NCBI GenBank assembly: GCA_022925895.1 | Contig: JAKSYS010000141.1 | Span: 1-64,000 of the forward strand | Length of the DNA: 64,000 nucleotides | Origin: Fragilaria crotonensis | Taxonomy: Eukaryota > Bacillariophyta > Fragilariophyceae > Fragilariales > Fragilariaceae | Direction: 5' to 3' | Shown here: piece by piece, positions 56,960 to 64,000 of the stretch | How positions within the stretch are numbered: position 1 is the first letter of the stretch | Layout: every line of letters starts with the position of its first letter | The notes under the pieces: generated by a model | Told to the model about the DNA's origin: nothing | Database searches by the model: none | The model's input: only the letters and a program-made list of their open reading frames with translations | Translations under genes and position numbers: made by a program

Positions 56960-57759
56960 ATGAAGTTGTCGGCTGTGATCCTTGCCTTGCACTTTTCTTT
57001 TGCTGCAGGGTTCAGCACGTTGCTGTCAGCTGCTGAAGGCAAATGGTTGCCTGTTCGCGTCAAGGCAAACCGTATCGATCAAAACTTCCGAGCGCTCCCC
57101 AGAAAACCCAACAATCAAAACTACCGATCGCTCCCCAGAAAACCCAAGGCGACGAAAACAAACCATGTCTTATCCAATCCCTATTTAAACGCCATCAACC
57201 GACCATCGAAGCGATCCGCGTTCCTAGCTTACTGGAAGAAGATGCATGCAAAGGGCGTTACGAGAATGTTGGCCAACGCGCTACTCGCCTATCTGTTCGT
57301 TGGAAGCGCATCGCGATGTATAGTTTTCTCTTGCTCGTGGTATTTGGCGTCGAAACAGGTACGATAAAGCAAGATCTGTCCAAGTTGGTGGATTTTGATT
57401 TGTTGAAATGCCTCAGAAGTCTCACGGCACGTTATCGCCCATTACAGACACTCCTTCCACCTCTGGCGTCTGGCCAGTGGACGAACTTCTCTCGCATTTA
57501 TGAACAGACGTTTGCCGATTGGTATGCTATTTTCGTCATCATGCTTCACATTGCCCGTCCAGTAAGAGCGTCATTAGCCCTGGCAGTGAGTGGATACTGG
57601 AATACAATGGTGTATTCGTTGAAAAAACGACTCAAGGTGAACCACGCTGTCGCCGTCGCTCTAGTCGCCTTGTTTGTAGATATACTTGGTAGTTGTGTCC
57701 TTCTGGCAGCTGGTGTTGCATTGGCAAGTTTATTTTCTGGCGTACCGTTTTGGAGATAG
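56960..57759 (+). CDS. Predicted plastid membrane protein with bipartite-like leader
   Basis: Two exons joined by an 89-nt GT-AG intron (57359-57447); the splice keeps the frame across Ser-Lys-Gln-Thr-Leu-Leu. The N-terminus is a signal peptide (Leu-Ser-Ala-Val-Ile-Leu-Ala-Leu-His-Phe) followed by Phe-Ala-Ala-Gly-Phe-Ser, where Phe after the likely cleavage point is the feature of diatom plastid leaders. A short repeated Leu-Pro-Arg-Lys-Pro motif occurs twice near residues 47-62. The mature part has about four hydrophobic stretches, including Arg-Pro-Val-Arg-Ala-Ser-Leu and a C-terminal helix ending Ser-Gly-Val-Pro-Phe-Trp. I recognise the general pattern of a conserved algal membrane protein but no named function. 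Confidence 0.65.
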
Positions 57760-57866
57760 TAGAGTTGAGCGCTATTTGAGGAAAACTCGCCAGGTGCGCG
57801 GACGCGAGCATGATAGATGAGTGACAAACAACTTAAGTATGAGGCAGCTCGCGGTCGGCGTTTAAG

Positions 57867-58892
57867 CTAAAATCCTTGGTAATCCCCGCCTTCGCTGTTA
57901 ACTGAGGAATGCTCCTCTGACCCGAGAGCTCCTGATTCAATAACCGACTTCTGATACTTTGCCCAATCCAATGACGCGCTTGATTCCAGATAATTTCGAG
58001 TTCGGAATTCAAAGTTTTTGGACTTCGTACTTTTCAAGTCGCCGATGCAAGAGGACCAAAACCTGCTCACCAGTAGCAAGTCCTCAGTAAATACGGGAGG
58101 AAGACATCCAGCTCGCAAGACCGCACCAGTATAACCAGCATCCTTGAATCGCTTGGTTTCCGATCCCATTCGACCGCCTCCAGCTGAGACACTAATGGAA
58201 CCAACAATCGGCAACCTCTTGCGAAGGTCTTTGCTGACCGAGGGCAACGGAACGGATACCCTATCAGATTCTTGCTCGGAAGTTGACTGGATAGTGACGA
58301 AAATACTAGCTGGTTCATGTCCAACAATATCCGTAAGCTTCGACACCACCTCCTCCATGAAACTTTCCCCCGTCCAACTTGTCGCGTCACTTTCTGACAG
58401 CAGCAGCTCTGGGAGGGGCTGCAGGCCGACTTGAATGGCAGTTTCACACTTGGACTTGAGTGCATCCAAATCACTCAAGCTACAAGGAATCAACACACCA
58501 CACACCCCTGATTCCGCCAGCTCCTTCCAGGATTGCTCCTCCTCGCCACAGTATACGACGGGAATGGGTCCAGGAAATTCCCCGCGAGCAAGTTCTTGTT
58601 CGTTGCAAAACATCTGGACTGCCGTTAATGATCCCGACAAAAATGCGGCATTTGCCTTGGCTTTCGTGCGGATAAGCGTGGATAGTTGAGTAATGGCAGT
58701 CGATTGGAGCAAGACTGCCGTGGGATCCTTGGGTTCTGGGATAGCAATCTCGGGGCTGAGAGTCAGCTTGCCAGAAAGCGATTTGAGAGAATCGTGCAGA
58801 CGAGACTTGGCGAGTTGAAGAGTTTCAGAAGGACTTGACGTACTCAAGCCCGAGGCGAGCGTCGCCAGGCAGGTGTAGATGAGGAAACGCAT
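57867..58892 (-). CDS. Conserved protein, possible TIM-barrel, with N-terminal signal or plastid leader
   Basis: The start is placed at Met 58892, because the signal-peptide-like Phe-Leu-Ile-Tyr-Thr-Cys-Leu-Ala-Thr-Leu follows it; the open frame continues upstream to 59174 without protein-like content. About 341 residues. Alternating hydrophobic strands such as Ile-Pro-Val-Val-Tyr-Cys-Gly and Gly-Val-Leu-Ile-Pro-Cys, then Gly-Ser-Ile-Ser-Val-Ser-Ala-Gly-Gly-Gly, suggest a TIM-barrel like indole-glycerol-phosphate synthase relatives, but I see no catalytic signature. The C-terminal Trp-Ala-Lys-Tyr-Gln-Lys-Ser-Val block looks conserved. The function is unknown. It converges on the plastid membrane protein gene with about 107 nt between stops. 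Confidence 0.6.
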   Translation of the reverse strand: MRFLIYTCLATLASGLSTSSPSETLQLAKSRLHDSLKSLSGKLTLSPEIAIPEPKDPTAVLLQSTAITQLSTLIRTKAKANAAFLSGSLTAVQMFCNEQELARGEFPGPIPVVYCGEEEQSWKELAESGVCGVLIPCSLSDLDALKSKCETAIQVGLQPLPELLLSESDATSWTGESFMEEVVSKLTDIVGHEPASIFVTIQSTSEQESDRVSVPLPSVSKDLRKRLPIVGSISVSAGGGRMGSETKRFKDAGYTGAVLRAGCLPPVFTEDLLLVSRFWSSCIGDLKSTKSKNFEFRTRNYLESSASLDWAKYQKSVIESGALGSEEHSSVNSEGGDYQGF

Positions 58893-59243
58893 GGTGCCGG
58901 ACGAGACAATGGGGGTGACAGGAAGAGGTCGAGTGTCGAGTGGCGAGCTGAATTTCTTTGAAATGAGTGAACGCGAGGGTCTGTGGATCGTTGGATCGTG
59001 CGCACTTGATTTGATGAGATCGTCTCTGCCAGTCGTCCGGGATGAGAGACACTGACATACGGCGCACCCGACCCAAGTACACAGACACCGGTATAGAACT
59101 TGTGAGATTCCATACATACACACAGTATATGCATACCTGGTACGAGTACATGTACTTGTAGCCGTTGTGACCACAGACCACAGTCACGCCACGCACAGAG
59201 GTTCGTTTTCATGTTTCGAAGGATTGTCAGAACACTTTCCAAA
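58893..59243. promoter_or_regulatory. Divergent intergenic region, TIM-barrel-like and LYR genes
   Basis: About 350 nt between two divergent starts, likely holding both promoters. It contains ACCTGGTACGAGTACATGTACTTGTA near 59137. No defined element was recognised. Confidence 0.4.
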
Positions 59244-59657
59244 ATGGCGAGCGCTGCTCCCTCTGCCAACCGCATCCTTCACACGTATCGCGCCATGGCG
59301 CGTATGATTCAGCGATTGCCAGAGTCCAAATCAGAGACGTTCCGAAAGGAGCTTCGAAGCAAGTTTCGTGTCCCATTAGGGGACGAGAAGGACCTCGACG
59401 ATCGATTGAGAGAAGCTGGGGAGAAGATTGCGTTTCTTCGCATTATAACCCCAAAAACAAAGAATGAAGGTGGTGGTCGGTGGGTTTATAAGAATGGAGA
59501 GCGGATTGAAGAAGGAGAAACCACTTCCATCACTGGACGACGAGTCATCAGTAGCTTCACCGGTTATAACTTGGATCCGTGCATGGTCAAGAGGCACAAC
59601 GTGGGCCTGAAACGAGCCGGCTTTGTCAACAATTTGCATGCTAAAGGCATCTTTTAG
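59244..59657 (+). CDS. LYR-motif (Complex1_LYR-like) mitochondrial protein
   Basis: A short basic protein with a Thr-Tyr-Arg tripeptide in a helix (Ile-Leu-His-Thr-Tyr-Arg-Ala-Met) followed by Arg-Lys-Glu-Leu-Arg-Ser-Lys-Phe-Arg, the spacing seen in LYR proteins that assist Fe-S or respiratory-complex assembly together with acyl carrier protein. An ATG at 59211 gives 11 more residues (Met-Phe-Arg-Arg-Ile-Val-Arg) that look like a presequence, so either start could be used. The C-terminal half has no recognised domain. The gene converges on the ABC1 kinase gene with about 80 nt between stops. Confidence 0.6.
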   Translation: MASAAPSANRILHTYRAMARMIQRLPESKSETFRKELRSKFRVPLGDEKDLDDRLREAGEKIAFLRIITPKTKNEGGGRWVYKNGERIEEGETTSITGRRVISSFTGYNLDPCMVKRHNVGLKRAGFVNNLHAKGIF

Positions 59658-59739
59658 GCGAAGGAATAGTTGCGTGAAAATTAGAATTTTAGAATCAGCC
59701 GTGATTACCGTCCTCTGCTCTTATGTGATGATCATAGTT

Positions 59740-61584
59740 TCACGAAGTCGAACGGTTCTTTTCTGATTGAAATTTGCCAATCCATCGTCGGAAGGCGGAT
59801 GGTTCTTCTGAGTTTCCAAGTGAGAGGAGCTTACGCGCTTTTCGAATGGCTGCTCCCTCCAGTATGATAGGATTGGCAACCTTCCAGATCTCCATGTTAG
59901 GATCCAATGCTATGAACGACAGCAAAAAAGTGGTACGTTTGGGGCAGACACACCCGAAAATAGAGAACGAGAGATGGTAAGGAACACGAGAAGAACCAAT
60001 ACACGCATCGCAACCTCAAATTGATGACTTACACAACACAATGCCCTCTTGAACTTTGATGGCCAATGCCGCGGAGACAAAGGATTGGTTCATAAGCACG
60101 TGGTGCGTCGCTGCCGCTTCACAGATTTGCGAAATGTAGGATCCCAGATGCTCCATCAAGTAATTGCTACCACGCGCCAATTGGGACAAGGCATCCATTT
60201 TATCCACGAACAACTCTTCTTCGAGGGCGCTGCCAACCCTTGCCTTGGAATTGTCCACCATTAGTCGGCCAGCGGTGCGGCCGTCGTAACGAATGAATGA
60301 GGTGAGAATATCGACAATCAATTGATGGTCCATATCGGTGTACTCATTGACTATACCAACATCCAACAATGCCAGTCGATGGTCGTTCGTTACGAGGACG
60401 TTACCTGGATGCAAATCACCATGACAATGATTTTGTATAAATATCATTTTGCAGACAGCGGTAATCCCATTGACACATAACTTTCGCAGCAATGTGTGGT
60501 CATCAGCGTTGCGCTTGGCAAACTCCAAGATGGGTAGACCTTCAATAAAGGTTTCGACCAACACATTATGAGTGGCGTGGAACTCCGGCACAAGTTTCGG
60601 GAAGATAACCTTATCTGCATCCCGTTCAAAATCTCGATTGAACCGTTGTAGATTGCGCGCTTCGTATCGAAGGTCTAACTGCAGCATAAGCATGCGACCG
60701 AATTCTTCAACTGCGCCCTGTGGATTGAGCCACGACAGGGGTTCCCATATGCGAGGGATGACATCAGCCGCGAAACGCATCAAGTTCAAATCCGTTTCCA
60801 TATCTTGATCAATCGATGGGTGCAATACTTTAATGGCCACGGGCACTTCCTCCACCGACGATGGCAGTTTAACGTATCCCTTGTAGACTTGACCAATACA
60901 ACCACTACCAATCAACTTGTCGATGCGTATCTTGTCACGCCAATCATTGCCATAAGCATCTTGTAAGGCTTGTTCGGTGTACTTCCAGGCATGAGGAGTT
61001 GTGTCATCCTGAAGCCTTTGGAATATGGAACAAAACTCATGACCAACCAAGTCTGGTCTCGAACTCAACCATTGCATTAGTTTGACCACTGCCGCACCCG
61101 ACCATTCGACATTGCGGACGCAGCGGTTGAGGTAGAATTGAGAAAACCAAGACAGTTTTTCTGCTTCTGCCGACGACAAAGCTAGCTCGTGCGCGTCCTT
61201 CTGTGGAGGCTTGCGGTGCAGGAGAGGATACAACAGCAACAGAGGCGTCAGGGCGACGGCGAGTTTGACAACGCGAGCGAACATGCGCAACGCCTTGATA
61301 ACTTTTTGCTTGAGCGTTGATCGAGATGAATTCGATAACGAATCTGTTGGTAAAAGGGAAGTAACTGCAGTTTCCTCGGGTGGAACAACTAGTGACGTTT
61401 CACAGGAGGACATGGCTGCTTGATATGTAGTGCATAGCGCAATCGACGGGATTATCAGCGTAGTCGTTCGAAGAGCGACGTTCGAAACATAACTCTTGCT
61501 TCCGTTTTTATTGCAAACCAAAGTTCTCCTGCTGCTTTTCAGCAATCTCGCAGCAACGGAGAGTGGCTGGCGAGAGGACAGCAT
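59740..61584 (-). CDS. ABC1/ADCK2-type atypical kinase, mitochondrial
   Basis: Two exons, 60033-61584 and 59740-59909, joined by a 123-nt GT-AG intron (59910-60032) across Gly-Ile-Val-Leu-Ser-Leu-Asp-Pro. The N-terminus (Arg, Ser and Leu rich, no early acidic residues) is a typical mitochondrial presequence, followed by a hydrophobic segment near residues 108-122. The kinase-like core shows Gly-Ser-Gly-Cys-Ile-Gly-Gln-Val-Tyr, Val-Ala-Ile-Lys-Val, Cys-His-Gly-Asp-Leu-His-Pro-Gly-Asn and Leu-Leu-Asp-Val-Gly. In canonical ABC1 proteins the loop is Ala-rich; here Gly-Ser-Gly-Cys-Ile replaces it, and Asp-Val-Gly replaces Asp-Phe-Gly, as in the ADCK2 branch. Family members support coenzyme Q biosynthesis or lipid homeostasis. 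One intact frame per exon. Confidence 0.88.
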
Positions 61585-62129
61585 GGCTCATCCGTTACGT
61601 TGAATGAAAATGCTCAATGCCAAGTCCTCGGCAGTGTGTACAATGACGTACAGTGTACCTTGTACTGTACCACCCCAATTGGTTCACAATTCACAGTGGT
61701 TCAAGGAACAAGTGTCAGGGTTCCCTTTTTTGGATCAGAAGACAAACCAAGGTCTCTGGTACAGGTACATGTACCGTGGACGTGGACTTTGGAAAACGGA
61801 ACTTCAGTGGGCGGGATACGGTATACGGTATACCGTATACCCTCGACAATTTGAAGTTCGATGGGGGTGCAGCTCAGTCTTCGGTACTTGTACGTTGTAC
61901 TGTAGAGAGTGAATTCGATTTTGGATTTTGGAGCTTACCGGTAGATTGACACAGTATACAGTACAAGTACCTTCTACTCCAGAGTACTGTAGTACATTCT
62001 ACATGCTACTTGTACCTGGTCCCTGTACACGTGCTTTCAGAAATCGGAATATACGGGGGTCGCTTGTCGCTTCAGACTTCACAGAATACTGAATACTGAC
62101 ATCCTCGGAGTAGAGTACAGTGTACTTTA
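61585..62129. other. Intergenic, GTAC-rich
   Basis: Promoter side of the ABC1 kinase gene. GTACAGTGTACCTTGTACTGTACC near 61648 and GGTATACGGTATACCGTATACC near 61820 are strongly palindromic. No gene is recognised. Confidence 0.5.
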
Positions 62130-62768
62130 GAGCATGCCCACCGGAGGAGCTTTTATTTGAGTTTAGCGTTAAAGTGTTACAAATATGTCCGAGAGACATA
62201 CCACCCATTGGGCCTTAACGCTATTTTTTAGCTCTTCAACAATGAGAAACGCTACTCACGCAGCTATAGCTGGTCCGAAATCAATGATTTCAGCTTCGAC
62301 GCTAAAAAATAGCTTTGTTCAATTTGTCCTATTTGATCAGTTGGCTGGATTAAAGTTTTTTGGTCGCGGGTTCGATGTTCCATGCATTTGTAACGTGATT
62401 GACATCTGGTGCGCCATACTGTGCACACGGCACACCATTCGACAATTGCAAAACGACAAACAACATGGACTTCACATTGGAAGACAATCTTGATGTCATC
62501 GACATTGCGATGATCCTTTTCTTCGAGGGAGGTGATTTTTCCCTCGAAAACGATGTATTTCACATTGTGGAGGAGGAACAGGAAGAACACGTACAGCCCG
62601 TTTGTACTAGTATTTTTATTGCGCGCGCATCCGCGCCCGTGTTTCATCCCAAAAATTAGCTCTTCCGGTGGCAAATCGACATATCCGAAACGCCCAAAAT
62701 ACATTTCTAAAGACGCTACTCGAAGAAGTAGTAGCGTTCGAAAAATAGCTCCTCCGGTGGGCATGCTC
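62130..62768. mobile_element. PIF/Harbinger-type MITE (copy 2)
   Basis: 639 bp. Ends are GAGCATGCCCACCGGAGGAGC and its reverse complement, flanked by TTA on both sides (62127-62129 and 62769-62771). The first 12 nt of the terminal repeat match copy 1 at 55884; the next bases differ, so the copies belong to two subfamilies. No transposase is encoded. Confidence 0.88.
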
Positions 62769-62845
62769 TTAGCCCCCGACAGAAAACCTCGATTTTGTCC
62801 TACCGGGAAGGACAAAAAAATAAGAAAAATAAAATAAAAAAAAAA

Positions 62846-62883
62846 GATTTTGTCCTTCCAGGTTTGAGTGGAAGGACAAAATC
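62846..62883. repeat. Perfect 15-bp hairpin, AGGACAAA family word
   Basis: GATTTTGTCCTTCCA is followed after 8 nt by its exact reverse complement. TTTGTCCT or AGGACAAA recurs at least six more times downstream to 63.86 kb and once upstream near 62795. Confidence 0.85.
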
Positions 62884-63259
62884 TAACCTGCTTATAACCG
62901 CGGGTTAATGAAATATAACACGATGATCACCATGTCAACGTCTATCACAAGACCTTCATCTGATTGGCTTACTCGCTGTATGTCACGGATTGCGCTGTAT
63001 GACCCACAGTAAGTTGGTTGTATTCATGTGTATGGCTCTGCGTACTCAGTTTAACCATCAGAGCACCGGTTCGAGCGTTAGTTCCAATTATATAATCACA
63101 TGGTCATGGCGGCAAGTTTCGGCGATAAACACAACAAAAAAATGCGAAACACGACTTGTTTTTAGCAAACACACCCGGAGATGATCCGGAAAATATCGAA
63201 ATTCACCCGGATATTATCACGATTTGGCAACAACAATGATAAAGGTGCCTATTCACCAG

Positions 63260-63566
63260 CCATTTGATGCCAGACAGCAACAAGGTGATTGCAAGACCCA
63301 AAAGGTGGGCAAGGCTGAGCCTTTTGATGTGATGGAAAGTGGTTTCCTCGGTTTTTTCAGTGACAGGGGTCATGATTTTGGTGAAGATGAGATTTAGCAT
63401 GGGAAGTGCCAATATTCAAGACACTTGATGCCAGACCAAAAAAAATGACTGCAAAACCCAAGAGATGGACTAGACAGAGCTATTTGATGTGATAGAAAGT
63501 GGGGTTGTCGGTAAATTCAGAGATAGCAGTGATCATCATGGTGAAGATGTGATTTAACACGGGAGT
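63260..63566. repeat. Diverged tandem repeat, about 163-nt period, two copies
   Basis: Both copies (63260-63404 and 63421-63566) contain TTGATGCCAGAC, then CAAAACCCAA or CAAGACCCAA, TTTGATGTGAT, GAAAGTGG and GTGAAGATG followed by GATTTA. Substitutions and small gaps show that the duplication is old. Confidence 0.75.
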
Positions 63567-64000
63567 TTACCGCGTTAAAATCTAGAAATCAATTTTTGTA
63601 CGGAGAATTTTAATAGAATTTGTCCTATAATTGACAATTTTTTCTAGGACAAAACATAAAATGACCTCGTAAAAGTCAGCTATCTTTGTGTCGTCATATC
63701 TTCACCATTATCAGTGTCCTTATTTCAAAAGTAGGACGGATTAAGAAAGGCAATGCATTCAGGAGTAATTTGTACGCTTCAGTTTTTTTAGGTATTGAGA
63801 ATTGGAAGTAAGCGGTGGACGCCAAAATTTGTCCTCTTTTTTGTCCTACAAAATTTCATTGATGTAGGGCATTTCTCAGTAGATATAGAAGGTCATTCGT
63901 CATGATTTATGTGCTTACGTGTACTAGTACCAGTACACCTGTAGAGAGTGCGATCTCCGCCAGCAGGACAGAAGAATGTCTGACTGTCGATTATCGACGT

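Larger units (their letters stand above)
62772..64000. other. Intergenic to window end, no gene recognised
   Basis: AT-rich DNA with the AGGACAAA words and a diverged tandem repeat. No open frame above 70 codons shows protein-like features. Confidence 0.45.

Noticed and set aside
58893-59174. N-terminal extension of the TIM-barrel-like protein
   Set aside because: The extra residues are Cys and Tyr rich translations of promoter-like GTAC DNA; the signal peptide begins at the Met at 58892.
1-64000. tRNA genes, rRNA genes or a CRISPR array
   Set aside because: No cloverleaf with a GTTCRANNC-type T loop, no conserved rRNA segment, and no regularly spaced direct repeats with unique spacers were seen. 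A covariance-model search would be needed to exclude tRNAs fully.

Overview
The window looks like nuclear DNA of a diatom, probably a pennate. Short GT-AG introns (about 59 to 123 nt) interrupt several genes. There is a diatom-type cyclin, a bHLH-PAS regulator of the diatom type, proteins with plastid-style bipartite leaders, a GT90-like glycosyltransferase, and intergenic DNA full of GTAC, AGTACT and TACCAG words. I assign no species. No rRNA, tRNA or CRISPR array was recognised by eye.

Layout. 0-7.5 kb: PAP2 lipid phosphatase, stand-alone DHFR, a TOM22-like import subunit, an HMG-box protein, and a remarkable putative receptor with an extracellular type-1 periplasmic-binding (ANF-like) domain, one transmembrane helix, an intracellular PARP domain and a WWE domain. 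8.6-11.7 kb: a decayed IS630/Tc1/mariner-like transposon. 12.7-13.4 kb: a long inverted repeat. 14.7-23 kb: three paralogues of a VPGUxxT-like thioredoxin-fold family whose two redox positions are both alanine. 23.8-32.1 kb: cyclin, RNase P Rpp30, ApaH-like phosphatase, NSE3/MAGE of the SMC5/6 complex, and a mucin-like membrane protein. 32.5-45.4 kb: a young DIRS-order (tyrosine recombinase) retrotransposon with split direct repeats, whose A2 repeat is itself split by a TA-flanked Tc1/mariner-like transposon; the A1 repeat preserves the empty target. 45.7-61.6 kb: membrane RING E3 ligase, a secreted transthyretin-like/phospholipase A2 fusion, a GT90-like glycosyltransferase, a bHLH-PAS factor, a plastid membrane protein, a TIM-barrel-like protein, a LYR-motif protein and an ABC1-type kinase. 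Two PIF/Harbinger-type MITEs with TTA duplications lie at 55.9 and 62.1 kb.

Many genes sit in tightly spaced convergent or divergent pairs, as is usual for a compact protist genome. There is no operon-like pathway. The genes serve separate host functions: mitochondrial (TOM22-like, LYR, ABC1K, perhaps DHFR and the VPGUxxT-like proteins), plastid, nuclear (NSE3, Rpp30, cyclin, bHLH-PAS, HMG) and the secretory or surface system.

A caution applies throughout. At least eight otherwise normal host genes are each interrupted by one or more single-base frame changes, most of them in short homopolymer runs. This pattern points to uncorrected assembly or sequencing errors rather than many pseudogenes.
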